From contig DDWL01000015.1 in NCBI GenBank assembly GCA_002345675.1, positions 99,810 through 161,693 of the forward strand: 61,884 bases of DNA, read 5' to 3'. This DNA comes from Bacteroidales bacterium UBA2287. GTDB lineage: Bacteria; Bacteroidota; Bacteroidia; Bacteroidales; Tenuifilaceae. The translations under genes and the position numbers were made by a program. This document shows, in pieces, positions 53,670-61,884 of this stretch (position 1 is its first letter; each line of letters starts with the position of its first letter). The notes beneath the pieces were generated by a model that was given only the letters and a program-made list of their open reading frames with translations, was not told the DNA's origin and did not search any database.

Positions 53670-53772
53670 GAAGGTTAATCGCAGTATTTTTTTCAATTAT
53701 TCAGCCATTCGTCAAAGCCAACCTTGTTCATAACTCCCCTCACATTTAACCAAAAACTAAAGGTAAAGTAAG

Positions 53773-53780
53773 TACATTTG
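53773..53780 (+). promoter_or_regulatory. -7 box TACATTTG before dnaG
   Basis: This perfect TAnnTTTG match lies 40 bases before the TTG start of DNA primase. No TTG was found at the usual 19-base spacing. Confidence 0.4.
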
Positions 53781-53820
53781 CTTTTCTAAGTACGAACCCA
53801 GTAAAAATAGGTAACAACCA

Positions 53821-55773
53821 TTGATTGACCAACATACCATAGACAGAATACTTGCCGCTTCCGACGTGGTGGACGTAGTTAAGGACTTTGTGTCGCTTAA
53901 AAAGCGAGGAACTAACTACATTGGTCTTTGCCCCTTTCATAACGAAAAAACGCCATCGTTCAACGTTAGCCCATCGAAAGGAATTTTTAAGTGCTTTGGC
54001 TGCGGAAAGGCTGGAAACGCTGTAGGTTTTGTTATGGAACACGAGCAAATGGGCTATGTCGATGCCCTCAAGTTTCTTGCTCGTAAGTATAATATCGAAG
54101 TTGAAGAAAAGGAGCTATCTGCCGAAGAACTGAAGCAGCGTAATGAGCGCGAAAGCCTTATGGTTGTTGTAGGGTGGGCGCAGCATTACTTTACCGACAC
54201 GCTTCATAAGCACTCCGAGGGCAAAAGTATTGGCCTAAGCTACTTTCGCGAGCGTGGCCTTCGCGACGATACAATCGAAAAGTTCCAACTTGGTTACTGC
54301 CTCGAACAGCGCGACGCCATGACCCAAGCGGCAATTCGCGAAGGGTATAGGCTCGAGTATCTTTCCAAAACGGGTCTTTCAATTGTTCGCGACGGAATGG
54401 ATCCCTTCGACCGCTTTCAGGGCAGGGTTATGTTTCCAATTCACTCTATTAGCGGACGAGTAATTGCTTTTGGTGGGCGCATTATGAAGGCCGACAAAAA
54501 AATGGCCAAGTACATTAATAGCCCCGAAAGCGATATTTACCACAAAAGCAACGTACTGTACGGCATTTTTCAGGCAAAAAAGGCTATTACACAAGAGAAT
54601 AAATGCTTTTTAGTTGAAGGCTACACCGACGTAATTTCGCTGCACCAGTCGGGTATCGAAAATGTTGTGGCAAGTTCGGGCACGGCCTTAACGCCCGACC
54701 AAATTCGACTTATAAAGCGATTTACATCGAACATAACGGTGCTTTACGATGGCGACCCCGCTGGTATAAAGGCATCGCTCCGCGGAATCGATTTAATTCT
54801 TGAGGAAGGGCTTAACGTAAAAGTTGTTCTACTTCCCGAGGGCGAAGACCCCGACAGCTATGCACGCGCCCATAGCGCCGTTGAGGTGCTTAACTTTATT
54901 GCAGCCAACGAAACCGACTTTATTCACTTTAAAACGCGCCTTTTACTTAAGGATGCCGAGCGCGACCCCATTCAGCGGGCAAACCTTATTTCGGATATTG
55001 TTCGAAGCGTTGCCGTTATTCCCGATCCCGTTACCCGTGAGGTTTACATAAAGGAGAGCACCAAGTTCCTTAACGTCGACGAGGCGCTAATTTACTCCGA
55101 GGTAGCAAAAAAACGCCGCGAGGCGTATTCGAACGGAACGCCCCAGCAGTACTCGTATGCCGTAACCGAGGTTAAGGCTAAAACTCCTGTAATTCCAAGT
55201 TTTGTCGACGAGGTTTTTTGTGAAGAGGAGGAAAAGGAGCTACTTTACTACCTGCTTAGGTTCGGCTCTCAAAAGCTATTCGAAACGCCATCGTCCGACG
55301 ACCCCGACGAAGCAATTCAGGTTGCAGTTGACACTTATATTATTAACGAAGTGCTAAGCGACGATTTGGAGTTTAAAAACTTGGTTTACAAAAAAATATT
55401 CGACGAGTATAAAGCTAAAAAGGATAATGGCGACGAGTTCGATAGCCGCCACTTTACCAATCACCCCGATAAAGACATTAGTCAAATTGCAATTAACCTA
55501 ACAACAACTCAGCATCAGCTGAGTAAAATTTGGTCCAAGCATCATGCCTCGGCTCCCGACGAAATCGACATTCTACGAGAGGCAATTCCTAAGTCGGTGC
55601 TAATTTATAAAGCAAAAGTTATTAAGGAGGCCAAACTTAGGCTTCACAAGCAGCTTAGTAGCTTTGGCCCCGATGCAAAACCCGAGGAGTACATGCAGGT
55701 AATGCAGCAAATACAGGAAATTTTGTCGACAATGAGTAGCCTTGCCCGAGAGTTGGGTCGTAACCAGTTTTAG
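53821..55773 (+). CDS. dnaG: DNA primase
   Basis: DnaG (650 residues) makes RNA primers for DNA replication. The N-terminal CHC2 zinc finger is clear (CPFH at 37-40 and CFGC at 58-61). The catalytic core with the Toprim fold shows FGGRIM, LVEGYTDVISLHQSG and LYDGDPAGIKAS, which hold the metal-binding acidic residues. The C-terminal helicase-binding part is longer and less conserved. The start is TTG at 53821, directly ahead of the conserved IDQHTIDRILAASDVVDVV; no in-frame ATG is available nearby. It is flanked by unrelated genes. Confidence 0.97.
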   Translation: MIDQHTIDRILAASDVVDVVKDFVSLKKRGTNYIGLCPFHNEKTPSFNVSPSKGIFKCFGCGKAGNAVGFVMEHEQMGYVDALKFLARKYNIEVEEKELSAEELKQRNERESLMVVVGWAQHYFTDTLHKHSEGKSIGLSYFRERGLRDDTIEKFQLGYCLEQRDAMTQAAIREGYRLEYLSKTGLSIVRDGMDPFDRFQGRVMFPIHSISGRVIAFGGRIMKADKKMAKYINSPESDIYHKSNVLYGIFQAKKAITQENKCFLVEGYTDVISLHQSGIENVVASSGTALTPDQIRLIKRFTSNITVLYDGDPAGIKASLRGIDLILEEGLNVKVVLLPEGEDPDSYARAHSAVEVLNFIAANETDFIHFKTRLLLKDAERDPIQRANLISDIVRSVAVIPDPVTREVYIKESTKFLNVDEALIYSEVAKKRREAYSNGTPQQYSYAVTEVKAKTPVIPSFVDEVFCEEEEKELLYYLLRFGSQKLFETPSSDDPDEAIQVAVDTYIINEVLSDDLEFKNLVYKKIFDEYKAKKDNGDEFDSRHFTNHPDKDISQIAINLTTTQHQLSKIWSKHHASAPDEIDILREAIPKSVLIYKAKVIKEAKLRLHKQLSSFGPDAKPEEYMQVMQQIQEILSTMSSLARELGRNQF

Positions 55774-55918
55774 TATAGGTTTCAACAATATTTCTGTAAG
55801 TTTTCTAATATTGTGTTAAAATACGCTATTTTATTATTTTTTTTTACCTTAGCTGATGCTAAACACACAAAAAAATCGTCACTAATAAGAATACGAAACC
55901 TAATAAAAACCTACAAGC

Positions 55919-56737
55919 ATGAAACGAGTTAAAGAAATCAATTTGTTCATTATCACCCTAATGGCTGCTATAACCCTATCGGCTTGCGGAGGTGGAGCAA
56001 AGCAAACCGAGGAAACATCGCAAACCGACGCAACCGAAGTATCGGCAAAAAGCGTTGCGCAGTACCCAATTCCAACCTCGTTCGAGGTAACTAAAATGCT
56101 TAATAAAGCTGGAGCAAGCTACATTTTAAGCTTAAACAATCCTGTTGAAAATGTCGACAAGTACTTTACTCTAAAGAGTCGCGCGCTTAATTTGGGTGTT
56201 TACGGTGCCAACCTTAGCTACGCCAGCACCTACCAAATGAAGCAGGAAACAATGAACTACTTTAATGTTGCAAAAAGGCTTATCGACGATCTTCAAATTA
56301 CCACTGCCTTTAATGCAAAGTTTGCCGAAAGAGTTCAAGCTAATATCGACAATAAGGATTCGCTAATTCATATTATTAGCCAATCGTTTTACGACACGTA
56401 CCAATTTTTAATGAGCAATGGCAAGGATAACGTTTCGCTGCTTGTAATGGGCGGAAGCTGGGTTGAGGGGCTTTACATAACCACTCAAATTGCTTCGATT
56501 ACAAAAGACAACACCGATTTCATTAAAATTATTGCGAGCCAAAAAGATCCTCTTAATAACCTAATGGAACTTATGGCGAAAAGCGAAAGCGACCAAATGG
56601 TTGCCGAGGTAATTGCGCTACTTAAACCTTTACAGGATGTTTTTGCTGGAGTTACTACCGACAGCTTAAGTAAAGAGCAAATTGAGAAAATTACTCAATT
56701 GGCTACCTCAATTCGCGAAGAAATTATAAAAGGATAA
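55919..56737 (+). CDS. Lipoprotein of unknown function
   Basis: The 272-residue protein has lipobox ITLSAC (Cys23), a Thr/Glu/Ser-rich linker (to about residue 45) and an all-helical body with FEVTKMLNKAGASYILSLNN, the YGANLSYASTYQMKQE segment and GGSWVEGLYITTQIA. It resembles conserved Bacteroidota lipoproteins of this size that carry no functional name. It is monocistronic with its own strong terminator, so context gives no hint of function. Confidence 0.75.
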   Translation: MKRVKEINLFIITLMAAITLSACGGGAKQTEETSQTDATEVSAKSVAQYPIPTSFEVTKMLNKAGASYILSLNNPVENVDKYFTLKSRALNLGVYGANLSYASTYQMKQETMNYFNVAKRLIDDLQITTAFNAKFAERVQANIDNKDSLIHIISQSFYDTYQFLMSNGKDNVSLLVMGGSWVEGLYITTQIASITKDNTDFIKIIASQKDPLNNLMELMAKSESDQMVAEVIALLKPLQDVFAGVTTDSLSKEQIEKITQLATSIREEIIKG

Positions 56738-56753
56738 TTTTTAAAAACTATTT

Positions 56754-56789
56754 AAAAAGTCCGATTCCGACAAGGTTTCGGACTTTTTC
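56754..56789. terminator. Bidirectional terminator between convergent genes
   Basis: AAAAAGTCCGA and TCGGACTTTTT form a perfect 11-pair stem with A- and T-runs on both sides. It can end transcripts of the lipoprotein gene on the plus strand and of the TonB-dependent receptor gene on the minus strand. Confidence 0.85.
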
Positions 56790-56818
56790 TATTCAAGAGA
56801 GTATGTTGATATTTTTAC

Positions 56819-59260
56819 CTAATCAAAGTAAAGCCAACTATTCTTTTTCTTTTCCTCTTTTTCTTTGTTCTTCTTACTCTTTTTCGATTTTAGAAGTTTA
56901 AGGTCGTCAAAATAAACCTTGTAAGAAACAGTTGGTAAAATTGGGAAAAAACTTACCTGATATAGAGTAAATGATTCCATATTTTCCCAGAAAGGATTTG
57001 GCACTAGTAAACTCTCTTGCGAGGTGTCGTGCGTATACAAGTAACTGTATGGGTTCTTCCTATTATAAGCATTATATACAGCAAATGACCATTGCGCTCT
57101 ATTCCCATTTTTAGTTTGAGTTGTATAATGAATTGCAATGTCGAGTCTGTGGTAAAATCTCATCCTCTCGCTATTTTTATCACCATAAATAAAAGCCTCG
57201 TAGTAGTATACTTCCTCATCTAACCCAGTTATACTTGGCACAAGTTGGCGTCCAATTACAGGTGTAAACGGCAAGCCTGACTGGAACACCCACGATGCAC
57301 TAAATGTTAGTTTATCGTTTATCTTGCGGTTTATGTTTAAAGACAGGCTGTGAGGACGGTCGAACTCAAAAGTAAATTCCTTGCCGTTGTTAATATTATC
57401 GAACCTTCGGGTTGCCCTCGACCATGTGTAACCAACAAAACCTGTCCAGTTGCCTCGTGTTTTCCTCAGAAAGAATTCAACTCCATAGGCTTCTCCTTCA
57501 CCTCCCGATTCAACCTTCGAACGCCATTTGCCGTCGCCCATTAGCGACGAATAACCCTCTCTGTATGTCGCTATGTTGGTTAAGTCTTTGTGATATGCGC
57601 TTATCTCAACATCAATCAATCCTTTGATGAAAGAGCCATGCCACCCACCCGAAATTTGCTGCGAGGAGGCTGGACTAATACCCTTGTCAGCAGGTACCCA
57701 AACCTCGTTACTCATAATTTCACCTTGGGTAAAAAGTAGGTGCGAGAACTGGTTTATTTGCATGTAGCTAAAATTGATAGTATTATTTCGACCTATGTTT
57801 ATGTCAATATTTGCTCTAGGTTCAATGCGGAAATTGTTGTAATTTCTAGTTGTGTAGTTTACTGCCCTTGCTCCAAGTCGAAGTTGAAGTAGTTTTGGAA
57901 TATCCCACCTATTCTCAGCATACAAAGCCGATTCGAAAGCGTTTACGGGATCTTCGCTTTTTACGGAAGAATTGTTTGAAATGTATATCCTATTTGGATT
58001 AAACCTCAGGGATGATGATTGTAGTCCAAAGTTAAGACTCCAACTTCTAAATAAATCTGCCTTTAAATCCCATTTATAAGAAATATCCTGTACCGAAGTC
58101 TGGTACTTTCTTTTGAACTCAAATTTATCGTCAGGGTCTGTGTTATAGTAGCTTTGAGCATTCTTAACTCTATATCGTACATACGACAGGCTTTGGGTTG
58201 AGTACAATTTGGTGCTATGCACCCTGTTCCACCTAGCCGCCAGCATCCAGTTTCCCCATACGTTCGACAAGCGAGCCTTTTCTTTACCCGAATTGTTACG
58301 ATTGCTATACCAAAAGTTTAGGTAATCATCGCCTTCGTAAAGGTTAATGCTTAAAATGTTCTTAGCATTGGGGCGCCAGGTGAGTTTCCCATTAAAGTCG
58401 TGAAAACCATATGAAATAATGTAGTCGCCTCCATCTGACAATTTGCTTGCCAGTGCCATAATTGGGTCGATTAGGGTTTTACGCCCCGTTACAATGAATG
58501 TGGTGTTTTTAATTGAAGTTGGCCCCTCGGCCACAAACGAGGCATCGGTTATTCCAATACTGTAAGCTCCTTTTAGCTTACTCACATTACCCTCGCGCTG
58601 GGCAATATCAACAATCGACGATAGTTTTCCCCCGTAAACGGAGGGAAAGCCGCCCTTGTAAACGTTAATGTTGTTAATAATATCGGGGTTGAAAACCGAG
58701 GTAAAGCCACCCAAGTGGTTAACGTAAATTAGTGCAACGTTATCGAACAGGTAAAGGTTTTCGCCAGGATTACCCCCACGAACTAATATGGTGCTCGACC
58801 CTTCGTTTTGCGACTGTACACCTGGCAGCAACTGGATAGCTTTCATTACATCGGGTTTTGCACCCAACGATGGGATTTGCTGCAGTTCAATATTGCTTAA
58901 CGATGCTATACTATGCGTATACCGTTTCGTATGCATAATTACTACCTCATCAATACTATTTGTGGGGCTAAGCAACACTTCGATAAGAGTATCGCTCAAA
59001 GATTTAAGTTTTAATATTTGTGCCCTGAAGCCAACAAATGAAACCGAAAGGCTGCTTTCGGGCTTAGCATTTATGCTAAAGAAACCCGAATTATCAGTGG
59101 TCACAACCTTCTTTCCCGAGTTATCAATTACGTGTGCTCCCACAAGCACTTCGCGGCTGAGGCTATCCTTAACAAAACCTGAAATACGATACTGAGCAAA
59201 ACCTGAAACACAGGTAAAAACCATAGCAATATTTACAATTACTAACTTTAAACTCATCAC
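56819..59260 (-). CDS. TonB-dependent outer-membrane receptor
   Basis: The 813-residue protein has a signal peptide (about 1-22) and a carboxypeptidase-regulatory-like domain (about 23-105, with RISGFVKDSLSREVLVGAHV). The plug follows (about 110-220, QQIPSLGAKPDVMKAIQLLPG and GSSTILVRGGNPGENLYLFD), then a 22-strand-type barrel. It imports an unknown large or chelated substrate using TonB energy. After the last apparent strand (VSYKVYFDD) there is a very Lys/Glu-rich tail of about 28 residues ending WLYFD, unusual because these barrels normally end at the last strand. It lies 12 bases after the DUF4249 gene. Confidence 0.92.
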   Translation of the reverse strand: MMSLKLVIVNIAMVFTCVSGFAQYRISGFVKDSLSREVLVGAHVIDNSGKKVVTTDNSGFFSINAKPESSLSVSFVGFRAQILKLKSLSDTLIEVLLSPTNSIDEVVIMHTKRYTHSIASLSNIELQQIPSLGAKPDVMKAIQLLPGVQSQNEGSSTILVRGGNPGENLYLFDNVALIYVNHLGGFTSVFNPDIINNINVYKGGFPSVYGGKLSSIVDIAQREGNVSKLKGAYSIGITDASFVAEGPTSIKNTTFIVTGRKTLIDPIMALASKLSDGGDYIISYGFHDFNGKLTWRPNAKNILSINLYEGDDYLNFWYSNRNNSGKEKARLSNVWGNWMLAARWNRVHSTKLYSTQSLSYVRYRVKNAQSYYNTDPDDKFEFKRKYQTSVQDISYKWDLKADLFRSWSLNFGLQSSSLRFNPNRIYISNNSSVKSEDPVNAFESALYAENRWDIPKLLQLRLGARAVNYTTRNYNNFRIEPRANIDINIGRNNTINFSYMQINQFSHLLFTQGEIMSNEVWVPADKGISPASSQQISGGWHGSFIKGLIDVEISAYHKDLTNIATYREGYSSLMGDGKWRSKVESGGEGEAYGVEFFLRKTRGNWTGFVGYTWSRATRRFDNINNGKEFTFEFDRPHSLSLNINRKINDKLTFSASWVFQSGLPFTPVIGRQLVPSITGLDEEVYYYEAFIYGDKNSERMRFYHRLDIAIHYTTQTKNGNRAQWSFAVYNAYNRKNPYSYLYTHDTSQESLLVPNPFWENMESFTLYQVSFFPILPTVSYKVYFDDLKLLKSKKSKKNKEKEEKKKNSWLYFD

Positions 59261-59272
59261 TATGCTACGATT

Positions 59273-60178
59273 TTATGGATTGATAATTTCGGATTTTACC
59301 GAGGAAAACCCAGCAAATATCCCATACCCATTCTGCACATTACTGTGCAGATTATAGGTTGATGTTGCCCCTACAGAAAAGATTGCCTCGCTGGTAGATA
59401 ACTCGTACAGGTATTGCTGTTTAATAAACTTGTAGTAGTGGTAACAAATGGTGCGGAGGTCCACCTGCAATGGGTAAAGATTTGTAACCCAACCCGTGTC
59501 ATTTGCATTTGTAGCGCTACCCGTTGAGTAGTTAATGGTCATTGTATAGCTGTTGCCCTCTATCAGTTCGTTGCTAAATACGGCTATGGGTAAACCCTCG
59601 TTAAGCAGAATGGGGTCAGTAATATTTAAAAGTCTAGGTCGATAAATACCTCCCTCTCTGGTTAATGTAATAACCACTTCATAGTACAAAAGTTTGTTAG
59701 GCTCATTCTCAAAAGTTATTTTTATGGCAGGATGGGTAAGGCCCTCCTCATCGACACCTGCTTTGTTAATATGCTCAAAACTTATTATATTTTTACGTTT
59801 TGACATATAGGTGGAGCATATTGCTGGTTGAAAACCTGGAACAACAACCTCGCATCGGTAATCCCTTTCCTCCTGGGTAATATACTGCGATTTGTAAAGC
59901 CCATCGCCAATATACTCAAGGGTTTCTATATACTCGTTATTAACATATAAAAACACTTCAGCATTATCGACCACAGGTGTTGCTTGGGCATTAAAAGCAA
60001 CTGCAAGCGATACTTTAACTGTTAAAGGACTACCTATCTTAATTATACTATTCACTATAGGTTTCTGCTCAAAAGCAGGAGGAGTCCAATCGACTTTTTG
60101 GTGGCAACTTGTGGCAGCAATAAGCAAAAGTGCAGCCATAAACGAGTTGAACCCTAAGAGATACTTTTTTATAGTCAT
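59273..60178 (-). CDS. DUF4249 lipoprotein, partner of the TonB receptor
   Basis: This 301-residue lipoprotein has lipobox IAATSC and the DUF4249 layout: KPIVNSIIKIGSPLTVKVSL, VDNAEVFLYVNNEYIETLEY, then YRCEVVVPGF and the later segment CYHYYKFIKQQYLY. DUF4249 proteins accompany TonB-dependent receptors in Bacteroidota and are thought to act at the cell surface in substrate capture, by analogy with SusD-like lids. Here the lipoprotein gene comes before the receptor gene and is cotranscribed with it. Confidence 0.88.
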   Translation of the reverse strand: MTIKKYLLGFNSFMAALLLIAATSCHQKVDWTPPAFEQKPIVNSIIKIGSPLTVKVSLAVAFNAQATPVVDNAEVFLYVNNEYIETLEYIGDGLYKSQYITQEERDYRCEVVVPGFQPAICSTYMSKRKNIISFEHINKAGVDEEGLTHPAIKITFENEPNKLLYYEVVITLTREGGIYRPRLLNITDPILLNEGLPIAVFSNELIEGNSYTMTINYSTGSATNANDTGWVTNLYPLQVDLRTICYHYYKFIKQQYLYELSTSEAIFSVGATSTYNLHSNVQNGYGIFAGFSSVKSEIINP

Positions 60179-60271
60179 TTGCTAGTAATTATTCAGATAT
60201 TCGAAACAAGTCTTATTTCTTTTTAAAATGCAGGGCGAAACAAAAAACACTAAGCATTGAATGTTATACAG

Positions 60272-60889
60272 CTATATTCTATACGAAATTCCTAAATACA
60301 TACGTGAATTATCCTTATTGTAAAACTTACCCACTGAGTAGTTGATATTTATTCCTAATCGTTTTGTAAAAAAATATCCCGCTCCCAAACCAATGCCGTA
60401 CTCCAAAAATGGACCGTTCCAGTTTTTAACCCAATTAACACCTTCAAGTTCACTCCATTTCGCCGACACCATACCCATTTTTGCAGTAGCCTTTAAACTG
60501 AAACGAAGGTTGTTTTTTCCAGTAAGAATAGGTAAGACGTCATACTGAGCCAATAAACCGTAAAACAGCGTATTGCTACTAAAATAGTAGTCGTTTGAGT
60601 CAACTGAAGGAACCCTATGGTTCATATTTGAGTAAGCCAAATAACCTCCAATATCGAGGTTGTTAACAGCCTCATAGCTAATTTTGATATTTGCAACTGC
60701 AGTGGGAAGGGGTGATTCAACAAATCCTCCTGCTGCCGTGCTTCTATATGAAACCTCCTCGGAGGTAACCTGATAAACCCCAAGGCTCAATGTGAGTCGC
60801 CTGGTGCTATCAGGCGTATTTGCAGTTGAAATTGAAGATGATAACGTGAGTATTACTAAAATTAAAAGTAGCCCTGAATGTTTAATCAT
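60272..60889 (-). CDS. Outer-membrane beta-barrel protein, unknown function
   Basis: The 205-residue protein has a signal peptide (about 1-23) and eight or so amphipathic strands, ending with a typical GISYRI last strand. It matches small OmpW/OprF-like barrels only in general shape and I assign no family. It lies 93 bases upstream of the DUF4249 gene on the same strand, so it may be part of the receptor operon. Confidence 0.7.
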   Translation of the reverse strand: MIKHSGLLLILVILTLSSSISTANTPDSTRRLTLSLGVYQVTSEEVSYRSTAAGGFVESPLPTAVANIKISYEAVNNLDIGGYLAYSNMNHRVPSVDSNDYYFSSNTLFYGLLAQYDVLPILTGKNNLRFSLKATAKMGMVSAKWSELEGVNWVKNWNGPFLEYGIGLGAGYFFTKRLGININYSVGKFYNKDNSRMYLGISYRI

Positions 60890-61040
60890 ACGAGAAAATA
60901 TTTAATTAAATACTGTTTTGAAGGAGCCTAAATAGAAAACTCCTCCTAAGGGCGAATCCCTTTAAAAGGGGAAGTTTTGCTAACTAAACGGCATTGTTAT
61001 TGGGTTATTGTTGAAATGTTTTCGTACATCCCTGACTATT

Positions 61041-61352
61041 TCAAGCCGTAGTGTAGTAAAAAGAAAAATAAGGTACATAGTCCCAAGTTAGCCCATCCTG
61101 TATGTAATACTTATCGCCATAACTTATTACGGAGTTGTTAACAGTTCTATTAGGGAAGTTAACTTCTCTTTCATCACCAGACATATCATCAATACTTATA
61201 AGCCTAATGGTATAATTATTATTTAGACTTTTTTGGAACCATATCCCTAATGTTTTTTTATAGTTCGTTATTTTAAATTCAGTTTCTCTATATGTTTCCC
61301 ATTTCCATGGTAAAGAATATAAAACTCCCGCAGAATGCATTAACAGTAACAC
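61041..61352 (-). pseudogene. Open frame of unknown function, possibly a gene remnant
   Basis: On the minus strand the frame reads protein-like (WKWETYRETEFKITNYKKTL, FSFYYTTA at the end) but has only a GTG (61352) or an internal ATG as start and no signal peptide. The frame continues upstream to about 61400 before meeting a stop, without a better start codon. It may be the C-terminal remnant of a secreted protein or a small orphan gene. Confidence 0.35.
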
Positions 61353-61884
61353 ATGCTGCCAATTTCTTTTAGTATCTAATAAATAGGCTAAATTCTTTAA
61401 TTAGCAGAATAAAAACTCGTATTTAAATTTTACGATTTCATAATTCCTATAGCGCCTTACTGTTTGGCTTGGCAGCACAAAAGTATATTCGCTCGCGGAA
61501 ACGACATTGCCGTGAAGCGTTTAGTTGTATGTTATACAGCATGTAATTGGGTAAAGAATAGAGAAACCGCAATAAAATCAACCAAGCCCTACGAATTTGT
61601 TGCCCACAAAATTAATTTACTCCTGTTTTCCGCATTTTTTCGAGGCGCCCTCTACAACCCTTGATATTGCTGAGATCTTTTCTATGTTTGGGTGCCTCAT
61701 TTCAATACGTACTGATAATTAAATGATTACAAAAATCCGCCATTATACAGCAGCATTTTTTTATTTTATATTCGCTAGAATTGTTTATAATTTCTCAAAA
61801 GACATTAAAAAGAGAAAATCGAATCCTAAGCGACTTTAATAATTGTCATTTAATTTTTAGGGTGCCTCAACGCTGAAAACAGGA
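61353..61884. other. Window end without recognisable gene
   Basis: This is AT-rich DNA with one short plus-strand frame (61464-61664) that has no coding character. A GGGTGCCTCA word occurs at about 61690 and 61860, and a TTATACAGCA word at about 61533 and 61745. Nothing else is seen. Confidence 0.5.

Noticed and set aside
61464..61664. Plus-strand open frame of 66 codons near the window end
   Set aside because: It has no recognisable motif, no promoter and unusual residue composition. It is probably chance.

Overview
The window looks like a chromosomal segment of a member of the Bacteroidota, most likely class Bacteroidia. The grounds are promoter boxes of the Bacteroidota type (TAnnTTTG at -7, several with a TTG or TTTG about 19 bases upstream), a PorP/SprF protein next to a giant SprB-like gliding/adhesin protein, a type IX secretion sorting domain, a TonB-dependent receptor with a DUF4249 lipoprotein, FISUMP, DUF3857 and DUF4837 proteins, and frequent use of start codons without a Shine-Dalgarno sequence. 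No rRNA, tRNA, CRISPR array or phage module was recognised. Family names come from reading the sequence by eye; no database search was run.

Layout. 0-9 kb: a TauE/SafE permease with a DsrE-like protein; an ECF sigma factor with a small membrane protein that may be its anti-sigma factor; a VanZ protein; two adjacent DUF3857/transglutaminase-like proteins, the first apparently catalytically dead; and an outer-membrane protein of unknown function. 9-16.4 kb: two secreted mannosidases (GH92 and GH2) separated by a REP-associated tyrosine transposase (RAYT) inside its own palindrome array, then a field of other REP-like palindromes with the remnant of a second RAYT. 16.4-26.8 kb: a probable three-gene operon for a 183-residue secreted protein, a 2909-residue SprB-like protein and a PorP/SprF partner. 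27-35.2 kb: a FISUMP lipoprotein and a plant-type leucine-rich-repeat protein with duplicated upstream regions, followed by a HigB/HigA toxin-antitoxin pair, all embedded in intergenic DNA full of dispersed repeats.

35.2-44.6 kb is a housekeeping stretch: M23 peptidase, Dxr, RseP, TatA, a MltD-like lytic transglycosylase, a TacA/TacT-type toxin-antitoxin pair, a DUF4837 lipoprotein, the Kdo transferase and a SpoU-family RNA methyltransferase. 44.6-45.3 kb is a repeat cluster with a large nested palindrome. 45.4-52.6 kb is a TetR-controlled export locus (TetR, outer-membrane barrel, ABC ATPase, two FtsX-type permeases, LolA-like protein). It has been entered twice: by a four-helix-bundle (S23/IVP) gene between tandem arrays that are complementary to each other, and by a MntA/HepT toxin-antitoxin pair. 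52.7-61.9 kb holds DNA primase, two proteins of unknown function, and a DUF4249/TonB-dependent receptor locus.

The most interesting candidate is the S23/IVP cassette at 49239-49863. Its two flanking arrays could pair in the operon transcript and resemble the stem of a 23S rRNA intervening sequence, here placed in a protein operon. The RAYT/REP systems, the 142-base repeats around HigBA and the nested palindrome at 44765-44998 follow in interest.
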